Assembly: GCA_031266775.1 (NCBI GenBank)
Contig: JAISAQ010000093.1
Span: forward strand, 1-64,000
Direction: 5' to 3'
Length of the DNA: 64,000 nucleotides
Source of the DNA: Treponema sp.
GTDB taxonomy: Bacteria; Spirochaetota; Spirochaetia; Treponematales; Breznakiellaceae
The notes beneath the pieces were generated by a model. The model saw only the letters and a list, made by a program, of their open reading frames with translations. It did no database searches and was not told the origin of the DNA. Both the position numbers and the translations under genes were made by a program. The first letter of the stretch is position 1. Each line of letters opens with the position of its first letter. This document shows, piece after piece, positions 39,245-48,298 of the stretch.

Positions 39245-39337
39245 AAGTGGTATAATAAATATCCACTTTAGGGCGTCCCTGCGGCGACCCTGTTGGGCCG
39301 GAAACGGCCCTGGCCCTCTGCGGAGGGCCGTTTTTTT
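39245..39337 (+). ncRNA. Candidate small RNA or leader RNA (~93 nt)
   Basis: Between the sigma factor terminator and the next gene lies a self-contained unit: a promoter, then hairpin AAGTGG/CCACTT (39245-39250, 39263-39268), GGGCCG-GAAA-CGGCCC (39295-39310, a GNRA-capped stem), and GGCCCTC/GAGGGCC (39312-39329) with a T7 tail. There is no reading frame of note inside. It lacks the SRP RNA and 6S RNA signatures I know. It could be a trans-acting small RNA or a terminated leader of the downstream gene. Confidence 0.55.
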
Positions 39338-39358
39338 AGGAAGCAGGGCAATGTGTCT

Positions 39359-39389
39359 GCGGAATTTTGCGCTTTGCGCAAAATTCCGC
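39359..39389. repeat. 14-bp-arm palindrome
   Basis: GCGGAATTTTGCGC (39359-39372) and its exact complement (39376-39389) flank TTT. It separates the small RNA unit from the deacetylase gene. Confidence 0.6.
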
Positions 39390-39459
39390 GATTAGCCGCA
39401 AGTTAACCGGCGCCGCTCTAAGGCTCCCCGGTAAAAAAGCCGAAACTGTACAGGTAACC

Positions 39460-40692
39460 GTGAAAGATCCCCGTTCCCCCCAAAAAGCGCTTTCCCCAAA
39501 AAAACACAAGCCCCCTTCCGGCCGCGGCGTCTTCCGGGGCGGAAAAGGCAGGCGGAAAAGGCGCGGCGCGCCTGACCGCCGGGATATTCTTCACGCGCTT
39601 GCCTTGACCGCCGTTCTGATAGCGGCGGCGGTCCTCGTTTCCGCTTTGGCGCTCATCCTCCGCGGCCCGTCCCGTTCTCCGGCCGCCGCCCGCCCCGCGC
39701 CCGGCAGCTCTGTTCCCACGGCTGCCCGCCCTGCGTCCGGCAGCTCTGTCCCCATAGCCCCGCGTCCCGCTCCTGAGCCCGCCGCCGCCCCAGTGGTTCC
39801 CGTGTCTCGGCCGGAAGCTCCCGCCGCGCCTCTGTCCGTCCGTACCCCGCCCGCCGGGGGCGGCTCTGTCCCCGCGGCCGCCCGCCCCGCGTCCGGCGGT
39901 TCTGTCCCCGCCGCTGCCCGCTCCGCGCCCGGCAGCTCTGTCCCTATAGCCCCGCCTCCCGCGCCTGAGCCCGTTGCTGTTCGTACCGTTCCTGAAACCG
40001 CTGTGCCGCGCCGGGGGACGGTGGTGTTTATGATTGACGATGCGGGTAACAACCTCCGGGAACTGGAGCCTTTTCTCCGTTTTCCGGGCCCCCTTACCAT
40101 TGCGGTTCTGCCGGGACTTCCCCATTCGGCGGAAGCGGCAAGGCGAATACGGGCGGCCGGCAAGGAGGTGTTCCTTCATCAGCCCATGGAGGCCATAGGC
40201 GGCCAGGACCCCGGACCGGGGGCCGTCTATTCGGGAATGGACGGCGAAACGATACGTTCGGTGATCAAGGCAAACCTCGCGGAAGTGGGCCCCGTCGCGG
40301 GGATGAATAACCACCAGGGATCGAAGATCACGATGGATGTGAAGGCCATGGAAACCGTTCTTGCCCTTTGCCGCGAGGAAGGCATATATTTTCTTGATTC
40401 AAGAACCATCGCCGGAACGGTGGTTCCCGAAACGGCCCGGCGGCTGGGCGTCGCCATAGGGGAGCGGGATGTGTTTATCGACAACAGCCAGGAAAGATCT
40501 TCCATGCTGAAATATATTGAAGAAGGCCTGACAAAGGCCGAAAGCCGGGGTTCCGCCGTCATGATAGGCCACGCGTGGTCGCCCGGACTTGCCCCCATCC
40601 TTGCCGAACTGTACCCCGGCCTTTCATCGCGCGGTTATTCCCTTTCTACAGCATCGGGCCTTGCGGGAACGGGAAAGCGGGACGGGCCGTGA
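39460..40692 (+). CDS. Divergent polysaccharide deacetylase (YibQ family) with Ala/Pro repeat linker
   Basis: The 410-residue product has a basic N-terminus, one membrane helix (about 47-70, ALALTAVLIAAAVLVSALALIL) and a ~110-residue linker of Ala-Arg-Pro-Gly-Ser-Val repeats. The catalytic-like domain follows (VVFMIDDAGNNLRELEPFL, FLHQPMEA, GMNNHQGSKIT, YFLDSRT, VFIDNSQ and GHAWSPG). YibQ-type domains resemble NodB deacetylases; their substrate is unclear. The domain probably lies outside the inner membrane with the linker spanning the periplasm. GTG 39460 has CAGG upstream; the frame from 39367 crosses a palindrome. The stop overlaps the tsaD start (GTGA). Confidence 0.82.
   Translation: MKDPRSPQKALSPKKHKPPSGRGVFRGGKGRRKRRGAPDRRDILHALALTAVLIAAAVLVSALALILRGPSRSPAAARPAPGSSVPTAARPASGSSVPIAPRPAPEPAAAPVVPVSRPEAPAAPLSVRTPPAGGGSVPAAARPASGGSVPAAARSAPGSSVPIAPPPAPEPVAVRTVPETAVPRRGTVVFMIDDAGNNLRELEPFLRFPGPLTIAVLPGLPHSAEAARRIRAAGKEVFLHQPMEAIGGQDPGPGAVYSGMDGETIRSVIKANLAEVGPVAGMNNHQGSKITMDVKAMETVLALCREEGIYFLDSRTIAGTVVPETARRLGVAIGERDVFIDNSQERSSMLKYIEEGLTKAESRGSAVMIGHAWSPGLAPILAELYPGLSSRGYSLSTASGLAGTGKRDGP
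39690..39990 (+). repeat. Degenerate 36-bp tandem repeats in the deacetylase linker
   Basis: Units encoding ARPA(P/S)GSSVP(T/I)A-like 12-residue blocks recur about six times. The interspersed blocks (IAPRPAPEPAAAP and IAPPPAPEPVAV) suggest larger duplications too. Copy number may vary between strains. Confidence 0.6.
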
Positions 40693-41750
40693 AAGTTCTG
40701 GGAATTGAATCTTCCTGCGACGAATGCGCCGCCGCGGTGGTTGAAGACGGAACGCGGATACTTTCAAACGTGGTGGCTACGCAGATTCCCTTTCACGCGG
40801 CGTACAAGGGGGTAGTTCCCGAAATAGCGAGCCGCAAGCATACCGAATGGATCTACACGGTGGTAAAAGAGGTGCTTGACACGGCGGGGCTGAAGCCCGG
40901 CGGAATAGAAGGCGTTGCCGCCGCTTCAAGGCCGGGTCTTCTGGGATCGCTCATCGTCGGCTTGAGCTTTGCCAAATCCTTCGCGTGGGCCCGCGGCATT
41001 CCCTTTATTGCCGTGGATCATATGCTGGCCCACCTTTACGCCTCGCAGCTGGATTTTGGGGATCGCACCGCCGCCTGTAGTTCCGCCGGCGCGGATAAGC
41101 CCGCTTATCCTTTTTTGGGACTGCTTGTTTCCGGGGGGCACAGCATCATCTGCCGCGCCGGCGCTTTTGACGAAGTCGCCGTTCTGGGAACCACCATGGA
41201 CGACGCTGTGGGGGAAGCCTTCGACAAGGTGGCGAAACACTACGGATTCGGTTATCCGGGCGGGGCGGTAATAGACAGGCTTGCCGGATCGGGCGACGCG
41301 GACGCTTTTCGTTTTCCCGTGCCGAATCTTCATAAAGGCGAACACCGTTATGACGTTTCCTATTCGGGACTCAAAAACGCCGTTATCAATCAGCTTGAAC
41401 AATTCAGGACGCGGCCTTCGCGCGGCGGCGAAGCGGAAAAGGCCGACATAGCGGCTTCTTTCCAGAAAACCGCCGTCACGATTCTTCTCCGCGCCCTTTT
41501 CAACGCGGCGGAGGACACCGGGCTTGCAACCGTCGTGGCCGGAGGCGGAGTCGCCGCCAATTCATGCCTCCGCGCCCTTTTGGCCGGGCGGAAAGATCTG
41601 CGCTGTTTCTTTCCTCCTCCCGAATTCTGCGGGGACAACGGCGCCATGATAGCGGGCATCGGCTGCCGGTATCTTGAACGGGGAGACTTTTCCCCCCTCA
41701 GCACGACGGCTCAGGCGCGGGTAACGGATTTCAAAAAGAAGCGCCCCTAA
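40689..41750 (+). CDS. tsaD: tRNA threonylcarbamoyladenosine transferase TsaD
   Basis: TsaD transfers the threonylcarbamoyl group to A37 of ANN-decoding tRNAs, with TsaB and TsaE. The 353-residue product begins VLGIESSCDECAAAVV and has the metal-binding pair His111/His115 (VDHMLAHLYA), LLVSGGH, a GEAFDKVAKHYGFGYPGG segment, GGVAANSCLR and CGDNGAMIA. All are family hallmarks and the length is normal. GTG 40689 overlaps the previous stop; ATG starts upstream would sit inside the deacetylase gene. Confidence 0.95.
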   Translation: MKVLGIESSCDECAAAVVEDGTRILSNVVATQIPFHAAYKGVVPEIASRKHTEWIYTVVKEVLDTAGLKPGGIEGVAAASRPGLLGSLIVGLSFAKSFAWARGIPFIAVDHMLAHLYASQLDFGDRTAACSSAGADKPAYPFLGLLVSGGHSIICRAGAFDEVAVLGTTMDDAVGEAFDKVAKHYGFGYPGGAVIDRLAGSGDADAFRFPVPNLHKGEHRYDVSYSGLKNAVINQLEQFRTRPSRGGEAEKADIAASFQKTAVTILLRALFNAAEDTGLATVVAGGGVAANSCLRALLAGRKDLRCFFPPPEFCGDNGAMIAGIGCRYLERGDFSPLSTTAQARVTDFKKKRP

Positions 41751-41818
41751 CCCGCGCCGCTTCAGCCCTTGACTATATGCCGCAAATCTGCCATCGTGAA
41801 TTAAAGGCTTTGACAACC

Positions 41819-43642
41819 ATGTCCGTTTCAAAAGAACAACAGCAGAGCGAAAAACTCGCCCTTATACGTCATTCGGTAAGCCATATCATGGCCCAGGCGG
41901 TAACCCGCCTCTTTCCGGGGACGCTGGTTGCCATAGGGCCGTCCATAGAGAACGGTTTTTATTATGATTTTCAGTTTTCCGCATCTGGAAACGGAACGCC
42001 CATAAGCGCCGGGGATCTTCCCGCCGTTGAGGCGGAGATGAAGAGGATCATAGACAGCCGGCAGGATTTTGTGAAGGTTATAGCCGGCCGTGAAGAAGCG
42101 CTTGCCCGTTTTTCCGGCGAGCCTTTCAAATGTGAACTCATCAACGAACTTCCCGCCGGCGCGGAAATTTCCGTGTACGAAAACCGGGATGCCGAAGGAA
42201 AAGTCATCTGGGCGGATCTCTGCCGGGGTCCCCATGTGCAAAATACCCGCGAGATCAATTCTTCCGCCTTTAAGCTTCAAAACATAGCGGGGGCCTACTG
42301 GCGGGGCGATGAAAAACGGCCCATGCTTACACGCATCTACGGTACCGCCTGGGAAAATCCAAAGGACCTCAAGGCGTATCTTGCCTTTCTTGACGAAGTG
42401 GAAAAGCGGGATCACCGCCGGGTGGGAAAAGAGATGGATCTCTATTCCATTCACGAGGAAGCCGGCGCCGGGCTCATCTATTGGCATCCCTCAGGCGGCC
42501 GCATGCGGGTGGCCGTTGAGGATTTCTGGCGTAAGGAACATTACCGCAACGGGTACGAGATCCTCTACACCCCCCACATCGGGAAAAGCTGGCTGTGGGA
42601 AACATCGGGCCATCTGGGTTTCTACAAGTCGAATATGTACAGCCCCATGAAAATTGACGATCAGGATTACATCATCAAACCGATGAACTGTCCTTTCCAC
42701 ATTATGATCTATAAAAACAGGGGACGAAGCTACCGGGATCTTCCCCTTCGCTGGGCGGAACTGGGTACGGTGTACCGCTATGAGCGGAGCGGGGTCCTCC
42801 ACGGCCTCTTGCGTGTCCGGGGCTTTACCCAGGACGACGCCCATATTTTCTGTACGCCGGAACAGATAGAAAGCGAGATCCTCGAGGTTCTCCGTTTCAG
42901 CCTGCGCATCTGGAAAATTTTCGGTTTTAAGGATATCAAGGCGTATCTTGCCACCAAGCCCGCCGAGTCGGTGGGTGAACAGGCCCGGTGGGATCAGGCG
43001 CTGGAAAGCCTCCGCAAGGCGGTTATCGCCGAGGATCTTCCCTACGAAATGGACGAAGGAGGCGGCGCTTTTTACGGTCCCAAAATAGACCTTAAAATAA
43101 AGGACGCCTTGGGCCGCGAATGGCAGATGACGACCATACAGTTCGATTTTAACGAACCTGAACGGTTCGATATGACCTACGTTGATTCGGACGGCGCTCA
43201 CAAGCGGCCCTACATGGTTCACCGGGCCCTTCTGGGCAGTCTGGAACGTTTTTTCGGCGTACTCATCGAACATTTCGGCGGCGCTTTTCCCGTGTGGATA
43301 GCCCCGGAGCAGATTGCCGTGATCCCTGTCGCGGAAAATTTCAACGCTTATGCGGAAAAAGTGACGGCGGAACTCCGGGCCAGGTCCCGCGAAAAGGGGT
43401 ACGATCTCCGGGTTTGCGCCGAACTGGACGACGGGCGGCTTAACGCGAAGATCCGTTCCTGCCAAAACCGGAAGATCCCCTATATGCTGGTGGTGGGCCA
43501 GCGGGAGGCCGATGAAGGTACAGTTTCCGTCCGCCTCAGGGACGGCGGGCTTCGGAATGAAGCGCCGCTTTCTCCCATGAAGATTGCCGAATTTGCCGAT
43601 TATGCCGTAAAAAAAGCCGAAATGATGGATCTGGAATTATAA
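41819..43642 (+). CDS. thrS: Threonyl-tRNA synthetase without TGS domain
   Basis: The 607-residue class II synthetase charges tRNA-Thr. It starts almost directly with the editing domain (IRHSVSHIMAQAV, the HxxxH pair; LCRGPHV with the editing Cys), so the N-terminal TGS domain of E. coli ThrRS is missing. The catalytic core has MNCPFHIMIY (zinc Cys), LHGLLRVRGFTQDDAHIF (zinc His) and MVHRALLGSLERF (zinc His). The anticodon-binding domain ends the protein. ATG 41819 is preferred to ATG 41777; neither has a strong ribosome site. It lies 68 bp after tsaD, both serving tRNA for ANN/Thr codons. Confidence 0.95.
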   Translation: MSVSKEQQQSEKLALIRHSVSHIMAQAVTRLFPGTLVAIGPSIENGFYYDFQFSASGNGTPISAGDLPAVEAEMKRIIDSRQDFVKVIAGREEALARFSGEPFKCELINELPAGAEISVYENRDAEGKVIWADLCRGPHVQNTREINSSAFKLQNIAGAYWRGDEKRPMLTRIYGTAWENPKDLKAYLAFLDEVEKRDHRRVGKEMDLYSIHEEAGAGLIYWHPSGGRMRVAVEDFWRKEHYRNGYEILYTPHIGKSWLWETSGHLGFYKSNMYSPMKIDDQDYIIKPMNCPFHIMIYKNRGRSYRDLPLRWAELGTVYRYERSGVLHGLLRVRGFTQDDAHIFCTPEQIESEILEVLRFSLRIWKIFGFKDIKAYLATKPAESVGEQARWDQALESLRKAVIAEDLPYEMDEGGGAFYGPKIDLKIKDALGREWQMTTIQFDFNEPERFDMTYVDSDGAHKRPYMVHRALLGSLERFFGVLIEHFGGAFPVWIAPEQIAVIPVAENFNAYAEKVTAELRARSREKGYDLRVCAELDDGRLNAKIRSCQNRKIPYMLVVGQREADEGTVSVRLRDGGLRNEAPLSPMKIAEFADYAVKKAEMMDLEL

Positions 43643-43652
43643 GGAGTTTGCC

Positions 43653-44183
43653 ATGAAAACGACAACGACATTGACGGACCTTAAAACCCGGCGAAGTATC
43701 CGCGCATACAGGCCGGATCAGATCACGGATGAGGAACTCGACGCCATTCTGGAGGCGGGAACTTATGCGCCAAGCGGTATGGGAGCCCAGTCGGCGGTAA
43801 TGGTGGTGGTACAGGACGGGGCCCTCATTTCAAAACTCGAAAAACTCAACGGGGCTGTCCTCGAAGATCCGGAGGCAAAACCCTTTTACGGCGCCCCTAC
43901 GGTGGTGAACGTGCTGGTTGACAAGACCCAGGTAACCCCCGGGCAGGACGGCGATCTGGTCATGGGGAACCTCATGAACGCCGCCGCGGCTCTGGGCATC
44001 GGTTCCTGCTGGATCAACCGTGCCAGGGAAGTTTTTGAAAGCGCCGAAGGCAGGACCCTGCTTGGGGAGTGGGGACTCGATGAAAAGAAATACCAGGGAA
44101 TCGCCCACTGCGTCCTGGGTTACCCCGCCGAATCGCCCGCGGTAAAGCCCCGGAAAACGGGGTATATCATCAAGGTGCGTTAG
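43653..44183 (+). CDS. Nitroreductase-family flavoprotein
   Basis: The 176-residue product has the FMN-binding RRSIRAYRPDQITDEELDAILEAGTYAPSG start and NLMNAAAALGIGSCWINR in the middle, both typical of small NAD(P)H nitroreductase-like enzymes that reduce quinones or nitro compounds. AAGGAG precedes ATG 43653, 10 bp after thrS, so it is probably cotranscribed. The physiological substrate is unknown. Confidence 0.9.
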   Translation: MKTTTTLTDLKTRRSIRAYRPDQITDEELDAILEAGTYAPSGMGAQSAVMVVVQDGALISKLEKLNGAVLEDPEAKPFYGAPTVVNVLVDKTQVTPGQDGDLVMGNLMNAAAALGIGSCWINRAREVFESAEGRTLLGEWGLDEKKYQGIAHCVLGYPAESPAVKPRKTGYIIKVR

Positions 44184-44499
44184 CGGCAGGGCCCCGGCGT
44201 TGCCGGCGTGTAAGGTCTCTTCTCTTTAGACTATAGAATTGTAGAATTTTCCCGGAAAAACAGAGGCTTTCCCGAAACCGGCCGGGTTTTGGGAAAGCCT
44301 TCTTAATAACGAAGGTTTTTTCAATATTGAAGTTTTGAAACAAATTCCATATCAAACGTAATATTCTTCGAAAAAAAAGTTTTCGAATGAAACGATTTTT
44401 CTTGACTATTTTAGTAATTTTTGTATCTTAAAGACAAGGAACGGCTCTAAAGCCCTTCCAACCGGTGGCTGCCAATCAACGAAAAGAGAGGAAAGAACT
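44184..44499 (+). promoter_or_regulatory. Region between nitroreductase and deoR: terminator, dyad and promoter
   Basis: GGCTTTCCC (44265-44273) pairs with GGGAAAGCC (44291-44299), with AAACC/GGTTT inside, forming a terminator for the upstream genes. TTCGAAAA (44367-44374) and TTTTCGAA (44380-44387) form a dyad like DeoR-family operators. TTGACT (44402-44407), 16 bp, TATCTT (44424-44429) is the likely deoR promoter. No gene is seen in this stretch. Confidence 0.55.
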
Positions 44500-45261
44500 A
44501 TGACTAACAGACACACGAAGATTCTGGAAACGCTGACACGGAACCAGAAAATGGAAGTAACCACGCTGGCGGAAATGCTGGAAGTTTCGCAGGTAACGGT
44601 GAGGAAAGATTTGGATCAGCTTGAAGAACGCGGGCTTATACGCCGGGAACACGGGTACGCCTGCCTTGACGGTACCGATGATATCGGCAAGCGGATGGCC
44701 TTTCACTACGACATAAAGAAACGGATAGCCCGGGCCGCCGTGTCAATGGTGGAAGACGGCGAGACGATCATGATTGAGTCCGGTTCATGCTGCGCCCTGC
44801 TCGCGGAGGAACTGGCGGACAGGAAAAAGGACGTTACTATCGTAACCAATTCGGTCTTTATTGCCAACCATGTGCGTTTTGCCTCTACCGTAAAAGTGAT
44901 ACTTCTGGGCGGCTATTATCAGGGTGAATCGCAGGTACTGGTGGGGCCCATGACCCGTAAATCCGCCGAAATCTTCTTTTCGGACAAATTCTTCATCGGC
45001 GCCGACGGTTTTATGGAACATTTCGGCTTTACCGGCAACAACCACCAGCGCACCCAGACTGTTCAGGACCTGGCCGAACAGGCCCGTCAGATCATCGTAC
45101 TGACCGAATCGGAGAAATTTCTGCATAAGGGGGTGGTGGGGCTTGTACGATCCGAAAGTATCAATACGGTGTACACCGACGAAGGCATTCCCCTGGAAAT
45201 CGAAACGCTTCTGCGGGAAAAGAACGTCAACATCTGCAAAGTCGCCGAAGCCGGTGAATGA
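44500..45261 (+). CDS. DeoR/GlpR-family transcriptional regulator
   Basis: The 253-residue product has the DeoR helix-turn-helix (VTTLAEMLEVSQVTVRKDLDQLEERGLIRREHG, about 20-52). A sugar-phosphate-binding C-terminal domain follows, with MIESGSCCALLAEEL, VTIVTNSV and a FFIGADGF stretch. These proteins usually repress sugar catabolic genes until a phosphorylated sugar binds. No obvious target is adjacent; it may control itself through the 44367-44387 dyad, or one of the sugar operons. GAGAGGAAAG precedes ATG 44500. Confidence 0.92.
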   Translation: MTNRHTKILETLTRNQKMEVTTLAEMLEVSQVTVRKDLDQLEERGLIRREHGYACLDGTDDIGKRMAFHYDIKKRIARAAVSMVEDGETIMIESGSCCALLAEELADRKKDVTIVTNSVFIANHVRFASTVKVILLGGYYQGESQVLVGPMTRKSAEIFFSDKFFIGADGFMEHFGFTGNNHQRTQTVQDLAEQARQIIVLTESEKFLHKGVVGLVRSESINTVYTDEGIPLEIETLLREKNVNICKVAEAGE

Positions 45262-45340
45262 ACCGTTTTTACGGCGGGCGCTTGTTAAAACGGGCTTTGA
45301 ACAAAGGCGCGGGCAGAAAAACGCGGGTTAATGTCCCCCT

Positions 45341-45400
45341 GGAAAACGGGAAAACCCCTGAAAACTCCGGTTTTTGGGGATTTTCCGGTTTTTTTTAAAA
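45341..45400 (+). terminator. Terminator between deoR and rpsL
   Basis: AAAACCCCTGAAAAC and GTTTTTGGGGATTTT form a long stem that ends in GGTTTTTTTT. It closes the deoR transcript; the rpsL promoter must lie in the ~100 bp after it but is not clear. Confidence 0.6.
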
Positions 45401-45500
45401 AAAATTGCTTTTTTGCCCTTCCGGCACTTGATCTTTTTTTTTCTTTCTGTTAGTTTTTGGATCTCGTTTTAAGCATGTCAGGATGAGGAGTTTTTTACGC

Positions 45501-45875
45501 ATGCCGACAATTAATCAGCTGGTTCGTTTCGGACGGCAGCAGGTCAGTTCCAAGACGAAGTCTCCGGCCCTTCAGGCTTGTCCCCAGAAACGGGGGGTTT
45601 GTACGCGGGTTATGACCGTAACTCCCAAAAAGCCCAATTCGGCCCTGCGTAAGGTGGCCCGTGTGAGGCTTTCACACGGGACCGAAGTAACCGCCTATAT
45701 TCCCGGCATAGGCCACAATCTGCAGGAACATTCGGTGGTGCTGGTCCGCGGCGGCCGGGTCAAGGATCTCCCCGGGGTCCGTTATCATATTATCCGGGGC
45801 GCCAAGGATACCCTGGGCGTGGAAGATCGCAAGCGCAGCCGTTCCAAGTACGGCGCCAAGCGGCCCAAGGCGTAG
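45501..45875 (+). CDS. rpsL: 30S ribosomal protein S12
   Basis: S12 lies at the decoding centre. The 124-residue product starts [13 protein letters not shown] and keeps Lys43 in [11 protein letters not shown] and Lys near 88 in [12 protein letters not shown], the positions where streptomycin-resistance changes occur, so this is the sensitive form. ATG 45501 follows GAGGAG by 10 nt; the frame from 45483 adds six unusual residues. First gene of an rpsL-rpsG pair. Confidence 0.97.
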   Translation: MPTINQLVRFGRQQVSSKTKSPALQACPQKRGVCTRVMTVTPKKPNSALRKVARVRLSHGTEVTAYIPGIGHNLQEHSVVLVRGGRVKDLPGVRYHIIRGAKDTLGVEDRKRSRSKYGAKRPKA

Positions 45876-45891
45876 GCTGTTCAGGTTTATT

Positions 45892-46362
45892 ATGGGAAGA
45901 AAAAAGAAGAGTATAGACAGAGGTATAGCCCCGGACCCCATGTACAACAGCGTGGTGCTTTCCAAATTTGTCAATCGTATGATGTGGGAAGGCAAGCGTT
46001 CCGTGGGGCTGCGCATCGTTCACCGGGCGCTGGGAATTCTCCGTGAAAAGGCCGACAAGGAGCCTCTGGAGGTTTTTCTCAAGGCCATTGACAATGTCAA
46101 GCCGGTCATAGAGGTAAAATCCCGGCGTGTCGGCGGCGCGACGTATCAGGTGCCGGTGGAAATCCGGGAATCCCGGCGGGAAGCGCTGGGAATGCGCTGG
46201 CTTATTACCGCCGCCCGGGCGCGTTCCGGCCACGGCATGGAAGAGCGGCTTGCCTCGGAACTGCTGGATGCGTATAATAATACGGGGACTGCCTTCAAGA
46301 AAAAGGAAGACACCCACAAGATGGCGGAGGCCAACAAGGCGTTTGCCCATTACAGGTGGTAG
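45892..46362 (+). CDS. rpsG: 30S ribosomal protein S7
   Basis: S7 starts assembly of the 30S head and binds the 3' domain of 16S rRNA. The 156-residue product shows [22 protein letters not shown], a [24 protein letters not shown] strand and [41 protein letters not shown] at the end, all typical. It is 16 bp after rpsL. fusA, which follows rpsG in many bacteria, is absent here. Confidence 0.97.
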   Translation: MGRKKKSIDRGIAPDPMYNSVVLSKFVNRMMWEGKRSVGLRIVHRALGILREKADKEPLEVFLKAIDNVKPVIEVKSRRVGGATYQVPVEIRESRREALGMRWLITAARARSGHGMEERLASELLDAYNNTGTAFKKKEDTHKMAEANKAFAHYRW

Positions 46363-46768
46363 GGTAAAGGCCGGATGATTCCGGATGGTTTTTGAAATGC
46401 AGGATGCAGCCCCGAACGGCAGTGAGGGGGCCGCGCCGCGGAATACGGACGCTGGTCCGGGTGTTTGCGGTGCGGGTTTTCTGTTTCCAAACCGATCATC
46501 GGACGGCTTGAAAGGCCGTTATGCGTTTGCTGAGATGAGACAGGTGGAACGGGACAGCGGCTGAAAATCGCGGGATTTTCGGCTTGAAGTTCCCCTTTGG
46601 GGAATTTCGGGGATTGAAAGAGTTGTAACGCAATTCTTCATAATCTTCTGTTAATCGTTTCTATATCTCTCTTAAATCAATTGACGCTGATGTTTCGCGG
46701 GAATGTTATTTCCGCGTTTATACTGTTTAAGTGCAATTTTATGAGTGCCCATGTAAGGAGGACACGGA
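46363..46768 (+). other. 406-bp gap between rpsG and tuf with hairpins and leader
   Basis: No supported gene. A 55-codon frame (46397-46564) has only a weak ribosome site and no known family. Hairpins include GAAAATC/GATTTTC (near 46564-46580), TTCCCC/GGGGAA (near 46591-46605), and CGCGGGAAT/ATTTCCGCG (near 46697-46716). TTGACG (46681-46686) and TATACT (46719-46724) are promoter-like but 32 bp apart, so the tuf promoter is not settled. The size suggests a regulated tuf leader. Confidence 0.45.
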
Positions 46769-47959
46769 ATGGCAAAAGATAAGTTCAATAGAACAAAGGT
46801 TCATATGAACGTTGGAACCATAGGCCACGTTGACCATGGAAAAACCACTCTTTCCGCCGCTATTACTATGTACTGTGCCAAGAAATACGGCGACAAGGTG
46901 ATGAAGTACGACGAAATCGATAACGCGCCGGAAGAAAAGGCCCGTGGTATTACCATTAATACCCGGCATCTGGAATATCAGTCCGACAAACGGCATTACG
47001 CTCATATCGACTGTCCCGGACACGCCGACTACATTAAAAACATGATCACCGGCGCCGCGCAGATGGACGGGGCCGTTCTTGTTGTGTCCGCCCCGGATTC
47101 GGTTATGCCCCAGACCCGCGAACACATCATTCTGGCCCGTCAGGTCGGCGTCCCCAATATGATAGTGTACCTCAACAAGATCGATCTGGTTGACGATCCC
47201 GAACTTTTGGAGCTGGTCGAAGAGGAAATCAAGGACGTTCTTACCGATAACGGCTTCCCCGGCGACAAGATCCCCATCATCAAGGGTTCCGCTTTCAAGG
47301 CCATGACCGAGCCGGACAATCCCGACGCGGTCAAGTCCGTCGAGGAACTGCTTGTCGCCATGGACAGCTACTTCCCCGATCCGGTCCGTGATTCCGACAA
47401 GCCTTTCCTTATGCCTATCGAGGACGTGTTTACCATCTCCGGCCGCGGCACTGTCGTTACCGGCAAGGTGGAACGGGGCATTCTCAAACTCAACGAAGAA
47501 GTCGAGATCGTCGGCATTAAGCCCACGAAGAAGACCGTCGTTACCGGCATTGAAATGTTCAACAAGCTGCTTGACGAAGCCCGTGCCGGCGATAATGTCG
47601 GTACGCTGCTTCGCGGCATAGACAAAAAGGATGTGGAAAGGGGTCAGGTGCTTTCCAAGCCCGCTTCCATTACCCCCCACAGCAAGTTCAAGGGCCAGAT
47701 TTACTGCCTTTCCCAAGATGAAGGCGGACGGAAGACCCCCTTCTTTACCGGTTACCGGCCCCAGTTCTATTTCAGAACCACGGACATTACCGGTACGGTA
47801 AAACTTCCCGAGGGCAAGGAAATGGTAATGCCCGGGGATAACGCCGAAATTTTCGGCGAACTTATCCACCCTATCGCCATGGAAAAGGGGCTCCGTTTTG
47901 CCATCCGCGAAGGCGGCAAGACCGTCGCGTCCGGACAGGTAGTGGATATCGTAGAATAG
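46769..47959 (+). CDS. tuf: Elongation factor Tu
   Basis: EF-Tu carries aminoacyl-tRNA to the ribosome as a GTP complex. The 396-residue product has G1 GHVDHGKT (about 19-26), the switch I region with RGITINT, G3 DCPGHADY, and G4 NKID. The beta-barrel domains follow, with the normal [31 protein letters not shown] end. Ribosome site TAAGGAGGACACGG. It directly precedes rpsJ, as in Treponema pallidum. Confidence 0.98.
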   Translation: MAKDKFNRTKVHMNVGTIGHVDHGKTTLSAAITMYCAKKYGDKVMKYDEIDNAPEEKARGITINTRHLEYQSDKRHYAHIDCPGHADYIKNMITGAAQMDGAVLVVSAPDSVMPQTREHIILARQVGVPNMIVYLNKIDLVDDPELLELVEEEIKDVLTDNGFPGDKIPIIKGSAFKAMTEPDNPDAVKSVEELLVAMDSYFPDPVRDSDKPFLMPIEDVFTISGRGTVVTGKVERGILKLNEEVEIVGIKPTKKTVVTGIEMFNKLLDEARAGDNVGTLLRGIDKKDVERGQVLSKPASITPHSKFKGQIYCLSQDEGGRKTPFFTGYRPQFYFRTTDITGTVKLPEGKEMVMPGDNAEIFGELIHPIAMEKGLRFAIREGGKTVASGQVVDIVE

Positions 47960-47980
47960 CTTCCCTTCTGTGGAGGAATG

Positions 47981-48289
47981 ATGGCTAAGGAACGAATTCG
48001 CGTAAGGCTGCGCGGCTTCGATGTTGAGTTGATCGATCAGAGCGCGAAGTCTATCGTTCAAACGGTTCAAAAGGCGGGGGCAAAGGTCACAGGGCCTATT
48101 CCCCTGCCTACCCGCATCAACAAGGTGACGGTGCTCCGTTCACCCCATGTGAACAAGAAGTCGCGCGAACAGTTCGAGATGCGGACCCATAAACGGCTGA
48201 TCGATATTATCAGCCCCTCCGCGGAAGTAATGGATTCTCTTATGAAACTTGAACTTCCCGCGGGGGTTGATGTAGAGATCAAGCAGTAG
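47981..48289 (+). CDS. rpsJ: 30S ribosomal protein S10
   Basis: 102-residue S10, a 30S head protein that also binds NusB in antitermination. It reads [18 protein letters not shown], then [40 protein letters not shown], all canonical. Two ATGs are adjacent; 47981 is preferred because GGAGG lies at the better distance. First gene of the S10-spc-alpha series, 21 bp after tuf. Confidence 0.97.
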   Translation: MAKERIRVRLRGFDVELIDQSAKSIVQTVQKAGAKVTGPIPLPTRINKVTVLRSPHVNKKSREQFEMRTHKRLIDIISPSAEVMDSLMKLELPAGVDVEIKQ

Positions 48290-48298
48290 GAGCAGGTG

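Noticed and set aside
39245-39337. 4.5S/SRP RNA
   Set aside because: The GGAA-type asymmetric loop and its AGCA partner of the SRP domain are missing; the GAAA here caps a plain stem.
46397-46564. 55-residue protein between rpsG and tuf
   Set aside because: Weak ribosome site, no hydrophobic or domain pattern, and it ends in a hairpin of the tuf leader.
46739-48070. 443-codon antisense frame opposite tuf, and similar long antisense frames opposite polA and rpsM-rpsD
   Set aside because: They mirror conserved genes in a GC-rich genome with third-position bias, have no ribosome sites and no protein resemblance.
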